64,000 nt of DNA from Gracilaria gracilis (lineage: Eukaryota; Rhodophyta; Florideophyceae; Gracilariales; Gracilariaceae), in the NCBI GenBank assembly GCA_030374805.1, contig JARGSG010000103.1:62001-126000 (forward strand). Reading direction: 5' to 3'. Below, one piece after another: positions 19,030 to 28,642 of the stretch. The notes below the pieces were generated by a model that worked only from the letters and a program-made list of their open reading frames with translations, ran no database searches and was not told the origin of the DNA. The first letter of the stretch is position 1; every line of letters starts with the position of its first letter. The position numbers and the translations under genes are program-made.

Positions 19030-20550
19030 TTGGACAAATATCTCTCTCGCCCTCTCTTCCTGTACTCACCGGAATTCTTTATCGATTGCACTGACGCTCC
19101 TGTAGCCCTGCCCTGTAAAGGCACAGGCAGAAGAAAGAGAATGCGTGGTCTGATCACAGAACTAGTCTGGCTGTATCACCTTGATACTCTGGATCAAATG
19201 CGTCCTTCTTTTTTCACAAGTGATAGCGCGAAACTACTGCCCAATTCATTGATTAGGAGGAACAAGATGGTGTATGAAGGACTGGGGGCAAGTTTTGAGA
19301 ACTGTTTATCCTTGCGCGCAATGCATCGAATCTATTTCCGACCAAAAGAACTTGATGGGATCGTTGATGAAGAAGAGTTTCAACGTGTTTGTTGCACTGC
19401 GTCACAGCTGCTGAGACTCTCTGTGTCTCTGTCTTCATGTGACAAACGTCACATCTGGAAAGAGGAAACTCTTTTTGATGCCGTGACAAACTTTCATGTA
19501 GTCCGCGCCCTCATTGAGTATCTTTTGGAATGCTTTCAACCGAGAACGGTTCTTAGGAAAGCTAAACATTTGCGTGCTGTATGTCGAATTGCAATGGGCT
19601 ACGGCAGTCGTATAATTATACGAGATGACATACATCGTGTTTCCAAGTACCTTGATCGTGTCATAAAGGGAGTTTGCGTTCCGCCCGGTCGATATAGATC
19701 CACACCGCCAAGAACAGTTTTGAGCTTTGAGTGTATCAGAAAATGCTACAACGAAGCGCTAGAATCCCTCTCCGATTTGAAGGATTGGTTCGAGCTGGAA
19801 TGTCGGAAGCCTGCGGATTGGAACCAGCAGACTAAGAGACAGTTCGTTAGAGAATGGTATTCTGTCTTCATTCCCTATCTCGTGCTCTGTACTGGTGGTC
19901 AAAGCCCTCAAGTTCTGGGAAGTGTTGAGGCCTCTTCTGTTTCCGAAGGTGAGGGTAAACAGCAGGATGAGAATGACTCGTTTGCCCAGCTACGAACTCT
20001 TAGGGGCAGAAGGACCAAGAGCCTTGGTGTGCCACTCGTTATGCTTCCCCCCATTGCGGTTTCATATTTGTCTTTTCACAAGAACCAGGTGAACTCCATG
20101 ATTCATCAACTCACAGACTCAATTACGGGTAGAAGTTCCACACTTCTTTTGAACATGAAGACGGGGCGGAGCATGAACTCCTCTGCCATCTCGTATGCTT
20201 TCAAAGCTTTTGCGTCGCGTATTTCCCCTCAGCTAGGCTCGGTCAACCCACTAGGTTTGAAACGGAGTTTTATCATTGCGCATTTCAATGCGTATCGTAG
20301 AGAAGAGGTTTTCCAGAACCTATGGGAGACTGAATTCATTAAGGTGCTGGCACGGCACTTCCATACAACTGTCCAACAAATTGAAACATACATTGGGAGC
20401 TCTGCATGCAAGAAACACCAAGAACCTGCGGCAGAATTGGCGAATGCGGTAGCCAGGCTTATCTCACGGGGACAGAAGCGACAAGATTTAGCAAGAGATC
20501 AAAATGAGTTTTCGAGACCCTTTAAGAGAATCCGAAGAGCAACATGTTAA
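19030..20550 (+). CDS. Tyrosine-recombinase-like protein, paralogue 2 (box I Arg lost)
   Basis: It is homologous along its whole length to paralogue 1: FFTSDSAKLLPNS, YEGLGASFENCLSLR, ASQLLRLSVSLSSC, HIWKEETLFD, TLRGRRTKSLGVPLVM, LSFHKNQV, LLLNMKTGRSM and TTVQQIETYI. The open frame begins with TTG at 19030. The first ATG in frame is at 19141, giving 469 residues and keeping all of the conserved region, so 19141 is the more likely start unless an upstream exon exists. In the box I equivalent (LCTGGQSPQVL) the arginine is serine, and box II reads NPLGLKRSF. The tyrosine equivalent is kept. If the recombinase reading is right, this copy is probably catalytically impaired. Confidence 0.55.
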   Translation: MDKYLSRPLFLYSPEFFIDCTDAPVALPCKGTGRRKRMRGLITELVWLYHLDTLDQMRPSFFTSDSAKLLPNSLIRRNKMVYEGLGASFENCLSLRAMHRIYFRPKELDGIVDEEEFQRVCCTASQLLRLSVSLSSCDKRHIWKEETLFDAVTNFHVVRALIEYLLECFQPRTVLRKAKHLRAVCRIAMGYGSRIIIRDDIHRVSKYLDRVIKGVCVPPGRYRSTPPRTVLSFECIRKCYNEALESLSDLKDWFELECRKPADWNQQTKRQFVREWYSVFIPYLVLCTGGQSPQVLGSVEASSVSEGEGKQQDENDSFAQLRTLRGRRTKSLGVPLVMLPPIAVSYLSFHKNQVNSMIHQLTDSITGRSSTLLLNMKTGRSMNSSAISYAFKAFASRISPQLGSVNPLGLKRSFIIAHFNAYRREEVFQNLWETEFIKVLARHFHTTVQQIETYIGSSACKKHQEPAAELANAVARLISRGQKRQDLARDQNEFSRPFKRIRRATC

Positions 20551-21673
20551 CTTATGAAGTGTAGGAAATCATGGTCTCGCAACGACCATATTTCTCTCTT
20601 TGTTTATGGGTATAACCACCAAATTCCGGTGTGCTATAGGGTGCTTCTCGACGAAGAAACGCTCTCTCACGAGTTCCAGTAACTTTTCAGGCCGTTTTCT
20701 GATCAACTCACTAATAGCAAGACCATTACGGTCGCGTAACGTAGGCGGACATAAGCGTCTAGATAAGGTTCTCAATGGGCATCTCAACTGCGTTCAGTAC
20801 CCCAGGCCGGCAAGCGCAGACAAGCCGCTGTCGATGTGTACCGAGAGGATGCAGTAAAGGTATATGCTGGACAAACAACTGTGAGAACGTAGTTTCTGCT
20901 TCTCTTAGAGACCCGGATTTGCAAACTCTTGAAGTAAAGATCCCAATAACGGTTGCCTATGACATAGTTCTCTCACTCTTCTAGATGTATCATCTTAACC
21001 AATAGGAACCAAAACTTGAGCTTCAACTGGCAAGTCCAATCCTTGCCCCGCCAACGCATCCACAATTTCGTTTTTCTTTAATCCACAGTGACTTTATACC
21101 CATAACATGTCTACAGGGCACAATCGGCTAACCGTAAACAAGACTTTGGCACTTCTTGAACCGAATATGACTGTCTTCGAAGTGGTGATTTCAAGCTCTC
21201 CTGGAGAAGAAGAAAAAGAAAACGCGAACTCTCCGTCTCCATCCATTCTCTACTTTTTTAGGTAGTCTTTATGATACCAATCGTAACGCAGTGGTGTCTG
21301 CAAAAAAGGAGCACACTCCAAAACCAGCCGGGGCAACTCTCGGCCCAGGTTCTTCTTCATTACTCCACCAGATCGTGAAAGCATTCGGGCCAACTTCAGA
21401 TATATGAAGTGGTTATATCGTTGAGATATACCCATCTGTGTCTTTGATTATTTTCCATTTCCTGAGATATTGTACGCCATTTTCCAATCGTCACTTCAGC
21501 CAGTCGATCCTCAGCTTCTCTCTCCAAAGTCGATCGAGAAGTTCGAATTCGTGGAATCGATTCTTCCCGCAAAGCTCTCGCAATTGGAGTGGGTGATTGT
21601 GTCGGAACTCTCATTGCTTTCTCGTACACCTTTGCCGCTTAATAAACAGCAACTCTCGACCCGGGATGTCGTT
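20551..21673. other. Non-coding interval
   Basis: Short frames on both strands show no recognisable domain. No repeat partner was noticed in the window. Confidence 0.4.
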
Positions 21674-21893
21674 AAACTCGTCTCAGCGATTGGCGCACCG
21701 ATCGCTGCCCCGGACTTGGGAAGTCCTTAAACTCACATAGGTGGTCGGCGCACCGGCCGCCTCCCCGGACTCGGAAAGTCGCTAAACTCGTCCCAGCGAT
21801 TGGCGCACCGATCGCTGTTCCGGACTCGGGAAGTCCTTAAACTCGCATAGGTTGTCGGCGCACCGGCCGCCCCTCCGGACTCGGGAAGTCGCC
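21674..21893 (+). repeat. Tandem array of four 55-bp monomers in dimeric order
   Basis: Monomers begin at 21674, 21729, 21784 and 21839, each with AAACTC and each 55 bp long. Monomers 1 and 3 share AGCGATTGGCGCACCGATCG; monomers 2 and 4 share TCGGCGCACCGGCCGC. The higher-order unit is therefore a 110-bp dimer (ABAB). Confidence 0.95.
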
Positions 21894-22140
21894 AAACTAG
21901 ATCAAGGGATCGGTCAGCGCGCCAATCGCCCCTACGGACCTGGGTGGTACGTCGCGAAAAGACCCCCGACTAGCTGCACGCAAGCAGCAGGCCACAAGCT
22001 GATCATCGGGAAACGATCCTGCCGTTGTTTTCCCTGGCTTTCCCCCCTCATGGAGTGAATACTCCTACGGAGGCAACCATGTGGGGGTTTTCTCCAGGGG
22101 TTTTCTGGGAGATTCTATTACGCACTCGCCCAGAATCGAG
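21894..22140 (+). repeat. Dispersed repeat B, copy 1 (tail of the 55-bp array)
   Basis: The unique-looking tail after the array (acctgggtggtacgtcgcg, then agctgcacg and agcagcagg, tttccctgg, gtgggggttttctccagggg) is found again, diverged, at 47473-47700. There it follows a single AAACTCG-type monomer. Confidence 0.75.
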
Positions 22141-22214
22141 GAACGATGTGAAACGACGGGCTGCTCTTTCATCTGGTCTCGCCTAGGAAATGAGGACTGA
22201 GTGAAGGAGTGCCG

Positions 22215-22545
22215 ACATAACCTCTTGTACGGCAAAACGTGGTACGCGCTGATCGCCTTGTCGTGGTGTGCCCCTCTGCCGACGAGCTCAGAGAGAATGA
22301 ACGAAGGAGCTCAAGTGACAAAGAAAAAGAAGTGAAAAGGTGATAATCGTCGGTAGCGAAATGATCCGGCAAACCGAGACAACTTTAGAGGTCTAATGCC
22401 TTTCCGGGAGACAATGTAGTCATTAAGTGAGCGTAACACGGTTGTAGGTTTGTAGCCAGTGACTAGACTTTCTTGGAGACGTGTTGTAGGTTGTTGGGGG
22501 CCCTCATATTTAGCCCCTCGTGTTACGGGGAATTAACGTACGCGC
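22215..22545 (-). repeat. Dispersed repeat A, copy 2 (inverted)
   Basis: On the minus strand it matches 17475-17800, including the block ggggcacaccacgacaaggc and the segment with gggcccccaacaacctac. A GAA-rich run lies at 22554-22573. Confidence 0.7.
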
Positions 22546-22915
22546 TCATAATAAAGAAGAAGAAGAAGAAGAAACAGCAACTCTGTATTATTGTTCATCT
22601 TGATCACGCTGGAAGATCTTCCATGAGATCTTTAGTGTTTGGAAAGCGGGGCGGTGTAGACGAATTGTCAGAGCACCATGCGCATTGAGCAGAACTCAAT
22701 GCACGCAGTACATTCTAGAAGAGATGTACTGTTCCCGGGGCAGGGTGGGTGGGTTTTGAATCAGCGATCGTTCTCAGAGCATTGATGTTCTGAAGGGGTT
22801 CACGACGATGCTGACACCGCTTGACGAAGGATCGCCGGTGTCCCAGATGGTACCGTCGGTAGAGCATCCCCCGTCTGATCGCTGAATCAATTACTCAAAT
22901 CTACTTCTGCGGTAC

Positions 22916-23870
22916 CTAGAAATTCCATAGACTAGTCTGGTCAACCAATTTCCTGAGCTTGACAATGGGCGAAGACCTTGGGCACCCTGTCTGAGTGCGT
23001 GTCGCTTCGTTCCTTGCTCGTTCTTCCTCTTCCACTGCGCAAGTCAGGGCATGTGGGACAATAACACTCACTGCATATCGGGCAAGCGGCTCTACAAGGA
23101 CTACTCGTAGCGCGTTCATTGTAATCCATTCAGCTCCGTCGCAGTGTAGATGGCTCAAGACTCTGCACCGTGCGCGGTATTTGGCTGCTACCTTGTTCAG
23201 ATGAAAATGGAAGTTGAGACGAGTGTCCAATTGTACTCGTAAAACCTCGCACTTTCTTCCAGTTCTATCCATACTCCGGTACATAGTCCATACTCTGTTA
23301 ACGCATACGTTTGTATGTCCTTCATCTGCTATACGTGAACGGTTCAAAGCTCGTCTTCCTTGGATTGAACACGATATTATTCTTCGCGCAGTACTTCTTC
23401 AACCGCGCAATTGCAGCCTGCAGGTATCCTGTACAAATCTCCATCTTCCTCTGCGTAGAGGACATGGCGACATCGTCCGCAAACAGCAGGATTTTCACTC
23501 TCACATCTCCACCAATTACTCCTTCTGGGAGGTCAGCTATGTAAGCTATCCATAGTCCTGGGGACCGCGTTCCTCCTTGAGACATCCCTGCCTGCCTTAG
23601 GTTCCAACCAATACATGAAAGCGTGATTATCCATTCTTTCAGCAAGGCGAGCCATCACAGCTGTTAAAGGTATTGGGCGAGATTTACCCTTCACTCCAAG
23701 CTTGGGTATCGGGACGAGGCGAGCGCGTCGCCATTTAGCAGTCGTTTCCCTTCGCAGTAACTTCTATTATACAAACCAAGCTGCTACCTTTTGTCATTTA
23801 CTGCCTAAGGCAGACAATTGCTGCAAGAAATATATCTGTACGTCATTCGGTCCCGCTGTCTTAAGTGGGT
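22916..23870 (-). pseudogene. LINE-type (non-LTR) reverse transcriptase remnant
   Basis: Three minus-strand frames together show, in order, a KTAGPNDVQ-type motif near 23840; WRRARLVPIPKLG with SRPIPLTAVMARLAERM at about 23650-23735; GMSQGG; LLFADDVAM at about 23460-23490, the F/YADD catalytic motif; and VQLDTRLNFHFHLNKVAA at about 23215, the 'LGV.LD..L.f..H' thumb motif. These are the successive blocks of non-LTR reverse transcriptases. At least two frame changes and several stops separate them, so the copy is dead. It lies between repeat A copy 2 and recombinase-like paralogue 3. Confidence 0.8.
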
Positions 23871-24283
23871 TCATATCTTTCAGCGACTGCTTAAGATCAT
23901 TCATTGAACACCTCTTTCTCGACGTCATGAGATTCCTTGGTGGCTCTCCGATATCTTTTCAGCGCTTTTGTACACTCATTTCTCATGACATTTCCTTTCC
24001 ATGATTACATACCTCGCTGATCTCGGACCTTGGAAACCACATTGCCCTCTTCTTATCAGACCATGCCTCACCATGCGGAGGGTACTCAGATCCGATTTGC
24101 TTCCCGACGGAAGTTACACTCACCACGTGAAGGCGGATCGCTTGAGTCCGACCATATTTGTTCACGAAGATCAATGATACCGTATCGATAGTTGGTACAG
24201 TACCAACATATCTGATCATGTACGATTCTTCATATATTTTATTGTTTAATACATTACCCAATGAGGCATAATGAGTCACGGAT

Positions 24284-25900
24284 CTAAGAGATGATGATGG
24301 GTGAAATAGAGCGTTTCAAAGACTGGAAAAGATGGGAAACATGTTCTTCAAATGAAGAAGAGGTGAATGAATCAAGCATCCTCTGCAAATGCCAAGCAAA
24401 CGAACCAGTTTGGTTCGCCAGGGCTTCTACAAGCTCTGATTCTGACATATCCGTCAAAGCTCTTTCGTCATAGAACACCTTAATCATAGAAACCAAGTAG
24501 ACTGCTTGTAGCCTTGTTATAGATTCCTCCGTAGGCAGCAAACTGTCTCGCAGCAAACTCGCTATTTCTCTTTTCGAAAGAGATTTACCCGTGCGAGGAT
24601 TCAACATAAGTGTCATATGGTTGCCTTCAACATCAAATCCGTGAGGTGCGGCCTGGCGAATGATGGGTAGCATGATCTGAACATGAAACACTAGGTATAC
24701 AACTACATAGGCGTGTAAGATCAGCTGTTGATCATTTCTCGATATTTGCATTTTGACAAACCTAGTTTCCGTCATCTCCTGGAGAAGCCTACAAAGTTGA
24801 TCTCTCGTCGGTTTCTTTTGCGTGGAGTACAGTTCAATTGATCGAGCACCCGAACCAAGAACAAATAATATCAAGAAGTGAACCGACCATTTCTCCAGTA
24901 ATTCTGGAGTTCTCATGAGGAACAACTTCGCTCTTTGACGTCCTTCACTTCTCTTCATTTGGAGATACTCATCCCTAATCGAATCAAGGGCTTCGCGAGA
25001 ACGGCGGATGCATTCAAGAAGCTCTGAAAATGTCATCCTTGTCTGATCCAAACACTGACCGCTAATATACCGGGCATCGCCTTCATCTTCATCCGACGGA
25101 CTTTCATCGTTTCCAGCGATATCCAGAAGAAAACTTTTCACTTTTCTTATAGCGCGTCGCTTTGCCGTGTCATTGGGATAGACATTCAAGGCGGTATTGC
25201 AAACAATTAACAAGTTTGATGCCTTCTTCTTCACTGTCCGCCGTTCGCAACGAATATCGAAATATTCTATGAATCGTTTAACCAAGCCGCTCCTTCCAAC
25301 GTTTTCAAGCAGAGATTCCTCCTTCCAAACATCAGACTTCTGGCAAGCCGTGCTCGCTACACACCATCGCAGGAACTGAGATACTACTGACTTAAGGCCA
25401 TTGACGTCTCTCTGACTGATTTCATGTTCCTCCCCTCCGGATTCAACCATATAGTTAACGACTGCTCGCAAACCCAAGCAGTTTTTCTCTGTAATCCCTA
25501 TACCGCAGTAAACTGATTTTCCTCTCTTAGCCTTCGAATGAGGCTTTAGCAGGGCCTCTCGGCTGGTAAAAATATCTGGCTTCCTTCGTTCTAGACTTTT
25601 TAAAGTGTTTCGCCACGCCCGTTCTGCAATAGCTCTCCGCTTATCTCTTACATCGACTTTTAGCATGGATGGAGCTTCTTCCAACTTTTCCGATTGCGTA
25701 TCCTCGCTAATGGAGATCAGGTTGCTGCTGGAATCCAGATTACTTTTGCGTTTCTTCAGAAGTCTAGGAGAACGAATTCCCTCACAAGTCTTCCTTTTTC
25801 GCTCGTTCAGGGTCCAAGACTGAGCGAACGTTCTGTGACCCGAACGATCGAAGTCCTGCTGATCAGTTTGCTCAAATTTGCCATAGAATTCGTCCATCAT
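24284..25900 (-). CDS. Tyrosine-recombinase-like protein, paralogue 3 (538 aa)
   Basis: The frame starts with two ATGs and is uninterrupted. It is homologous to paralogues 1 and 2: RRKPDIFTSREALL, GIGITEKNCLGLR, VVSQFLRWCVASTAC, SDVWKEESLL, LMLNPRTGKSLSKREI. It has about 90 extra N-terminal residues with a nuclear-localisation-like cluster (RLLKKRKSNL) and a Ser/Glu-rich stretch. Box I is LGSGARSIEL, with R kept. The box II segment reads TRLQAVYLVSM, and the region aligned with the catalytic tyrosine is WHLQRMLDSF, where no tyrosine lies in the expected place. The region TRDQLCRLLQEMTETRFVKM has no close match in paralogue 2. It is divergently placed from the gene at 26832. If it is a recombinase relative it has probably lost catalysis. 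Confidence 0.55.
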   Translation of the reverse strand: MMDEFYGKFEQTDQQDFDRSGHRTFAQSWTLNERKRKTCEGIRSPRLLKKRKSNLDSSSNLISISEDTQSEKLEEAPSMLKVDVRDKRRAIAERAWRNTLKSLERRKPDIFTSREALLKPHSKAKRGKSVYCGIGITEKNCLGLRAVVNYMVESGGEEHEISQRDVNGLKSVVSQFLRWCVASTACQKSDVWKEESLLENVGRSGLVKRFIEYFDIRCERRTVKKKASNLLIVCNTALNVYPNDTAKRRAIRKVKSFLLDIAGNDESPSDEDEGDARYISGQCLDQTRMTFSELLECIRRSREALDSIRDEYLQMKRSEGRQRAKLFLMRTPELLEKWSVHFLILFVLGSGARSIELYSTQKKPTRDQLCRLLQEMTETRFVKMQISRNDQQLILHAYVVVYLVFHVQIMLPIIRQAAPHGFDVEGNHMTLMLNPRTGKSLSKREIASLLRDSLLPTEESITRLQAVYLVSMIKVFYDERALTDMSESELVEALANQTGSFAWHLQRMLDSFTSSSFEEHVSHLFQSLKRSISPIIIS

Positions 25901-26831
25901 TTAAAGCAGATAGACGTGAAAGCGATTGCTTGAGTTCTTAATGGATCTATGCAATCGGTTACTTCAGTAAGACGCAAGGGTGGATTTGAGAATTGTGTGA
26001 TTCTTTCAACGGTTGAAGTCCCAAACTTTGACTTCGACGCCGACGGCAATGCCGCCGGCGTCGATTTCAAACTTAATAACTTTGACAAAGTTCCGTCCGA
26101 AACGATTGCCCTCGGTAAACTGGCTGCACCAGACTGAAATCGAAATTCTCATAAAAACATTGAAGAAATAGGTCCTATAAACGGTCTGGTTTCTTCCCGT
26201 ACCAAACGTCAGTTCTAGGTTCAAATGGAACAAAACCCGAACGTTTCCGAAAAATATCTGGAACAAACGAACTAATTTCCATGCCCTGTTCTGAGTTACA
26301 CGGAAATGTACCAGATATGATATGTACCAACGGTAGTATGCGTGTCCTACAGTATTGCTTGGTGCGTGCGTGAGACAGCTGTTGGCACAGCATAATATGA
26401 TTGCCAAAGCTGAAAGTTTGTGTGCCCTTGGTGTGGTTTCTCTCTCACTGGGTCCAATTATCGTATTCCCACAGGGCCTCGGTTCGGAATCGACCCAGAT
26501 AAAAAGACTACGTATCCTTCAGGATATTGGTTAGCCTTCGGGGGAGAGAGGCTTATTTATTTTGGGGGTTACAACGTCCTGGACGCAAGCCACCGTAGAT
26601 ATTCTCAGTATTATACGTGTACAGTATATGCCAATGTACGACAACGGTAGTGTGCCGAGCATGAAGCCTTCACGATCACGGTTTCAAGACCGTTTCAAGT
26701 CAATCGACGTGCGTGAAGGAAATTCTACCTACTTTTGTACACACATCGTGAGGCTGAGTTGGTGCAACAAACAGGCCAATTTGTAGCCTCTTGTTGACGA
26801 AATCAGCTAAAAGAAATCTCTCGCTCATACG
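25901..26831. other. Divergent intergenic region with hairpin and dispersed motif
   Basis: This 931-bp region separates two divergent starts and probably holds both promoters. An imperfect hairpin (TCGACGCCG ... CGGCGTCGA) lies at 26035-26069. The dispersed motif GTACCAACGGTA lies at 26324-26335, with a related cgacaacggtag at 26640-26651. Confidence 0.5.
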
Positions 26832-28199
26832 ATGGAGAATAGGCCAGGGCAACATTTAAGTAAGAAGGCAGAGCTCATGGATTTCTTGGATGAATTTGAG
26901 TTGCATGATGCAGACCGATGGAGTGAAGACAAGTGCGATAGAAGGAAATCTTCTTACTCAGAAAGCGCAGGGCGATCTGTGGGTACATACGAGTTTTCGA
27001 ACGAAAAGAAGGACCGGGAGGATGTGGCAAGTCTACCAACGGGCAACGATGCTGAGGATTGTGTAGATCTTGAGCAAGAAAATCCAGCTCTGACATGTCA
27101 GATACTTGGAGACGAGATTCTAGAGAACCCCGCTCGAAATGAAACGCCACAAAAGATGAAAGCAAACAAAGTGAAAACACTTGCAAGAACAGAAGTAGCT
27201 TCCAAATCAGAGAACGAGGTAAGGATTGACGACAAACATGGGTATCAGCGAGCCTCTGAATTAAGACGAGGTGGATGGGAAAGGCCTTGGTCTCCACAAG
27301 CAAGCCCGAGCTGCATTCAACCTAAGAAGCAAAGCTCATCCAGACAAAGGAGCGCATCCATGCGGAGGAATTCAGAGGAACTTGTCAACTCAGACAGTGA
27401 TGCAGAAGTGATTGAGGATTTGCAAAAATGTCGGTATCGCAGTCAGAAGAGTATTCCATCAGAATCCAGCAGTTTGGACGACTATTCTGGCTTTAAATCA
27501 GAACGGATTGAAGCACAACATCGGAGTCCCACAACCTCCGCCGGAGAGGCAATTTTTCCAAAGAAAGTGAGCAGCAAGGCAAAAGCATTGGGAAGAAAAG
27601 AATCAGTTTCCAACGCAGAGAACGCCCTAAGCAGATGGGAATATGAACATGGATATCAGCGTGCCTCTGAGTTACGGCGAAAGGGAGGGGAAAGCCCTTG
27701 GTCTCCACGACCTAGTCGAAACTGCATTCAAGCTAAGAGGAATAGCTCGACGATGCAAAGGGGTGCTTCTATGCGGCGGAATTCATTGGCCTTTGTAAAC
27801 CTAGACAGTGATGCAGAAGTGGCTGAGGATTCGCAAAAATGCCTATATCGTAATCATCAGGGTGCCATATCAAGATCCCGTGATCCAAAAAGCTATCTCG
27901 AGCGAGAATCGGATAGGATTGTATCTCAGTACGGGGTATCTGCACGGTTCGGAGATGGGCAGGACCATCGATCAATGCCGTACTCACATTCGGGAAAGAA
28001 AAGGGGACGGGAACTGTGGTCACACGGAAATGAATTGGGTCCACATACGGGTAACTGGGGCTTCACGAGATCTCTACGATTTGATGACAACGGCTTCAGT
28101 TCTGAGTTCGAAGAAAAAGAAGACGCGGTAAAACGTGGCCAATCTTCCAGGCGGGGGAGGTACACCACTGTTGACAGTCTTTTCCGTATTCTGACTTAA
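26832..28199 (+). CDS. Hydrophilic Ser/Arg-rich protein with internal duplication (455 aa)
   Basis: The protein is highly charged and probably disordered, with no recognised domain. It contains a long direct repeat. HGYQRASELRRGG, then PWSP, SCIQ, RSASMRRNS, NSDSDAEVIED and CRYRSQ starts near residue 135. HGYQRASELRRKGG, then PWSP, NCIQ, RGASMRRNS, NLDSDAEVAED and CLYRNH starts near residue 271. The period is about 136 residues (408 bp). RRNS and SDSDAE look like basophilic-kinase and casein-kinase-2 sites, conserved in both halves. The ATG at 26832 is the first in frame. No intron is needed. Function is unknown. Confidence 0.6.
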   Translation: MENRPGQHLSKKAELMDFLDEFELHDADRWSEDKCDRRKSSYSESAGRSVGTYEFSNEKKDREDVASLPTGNDAEDCVDLEQENPALTCQILGDEILENPARNETPQKMKANKVKTLARTEVASKSENEVRIDDKHGYQRASELRRGGWERPWSPQASPSCIQPKKQSSSRQRSASMRRNSEELVNSDSDAEVIEDLQKCRYRSQKSIPSESSSLDDYSGFKSERIEAQHRSPTTSAGEAIFPKKVSSKAKALGRKESVSNAENALSRWEYEHGYQRASELRRKGGESPWSPRPSRNCIQAKRNSSTMQRGASMRRNSLAFVNLDSDAEVAEDSQKCLYRNHQGAISRSRDPKSYLERESDRIVSQYGVSARFGDGQDHRSMPYSHSGKKRGRELWSHGNELGPHTGNWGFTRSLRFDDNGFSSEFEEKEDAVKRGQSSRRGRYTTVDSLFRILT

Positions 28200-28642
28200 A
28201 TGCACTGTGATCCGTGTTGAAGTATGCTTCCTTTCTCTCTCCCTTTCTTCATGGGTATCCTAGCGTCATTACGACTAGTGTAGGGTTTGCTAAAGACCCG
28301 ACGACCTACCTTTCCTCTCCACTCTCACTTCTTTCTCTTTTTCTCTCTACAGATGTGTTGCGTTTGTTTGTTTGTTCTGGTTTTATATTGACAACTGATT
28401 CCGGACAATATAGAAGTTGGAGAGATCTTGGCTTCATCATTTGTCGCTTGACGGTTTCGGTCTCCTTCCCTAGATATGTCCTCTCGACATGAAGTAAGAT
28501 AGCTGGAACCTTAATAAAAGAATCGGTCTTGCCGCTGTGAGCCAAGTGCTACTGTTCATTTCTTTAAGTGGCCTCTTCAACGAGGGTGCCAACCACTTGT
28601 CCATTATATTCTTCTCAAGATGGACCAATGTCTGGACAACTG
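28200..28642. other. Convergent intergenic region with repeat A remnant
   Basis: At about 28282-28320 the sequence gtgtagggtttgctaaagac and the following cgacgacctacc resemble the start of repeat A (17485-17520). Otherwise it is pyrimidine-rich with no gene. Confidence 0.4.

Noticed and set aside
21674-21893. CRISPR-like array
   Set aside because: The whole 55-bp unit is conserved with no unique spacers, and the context is eukaryotic; it is a tandem satellite.
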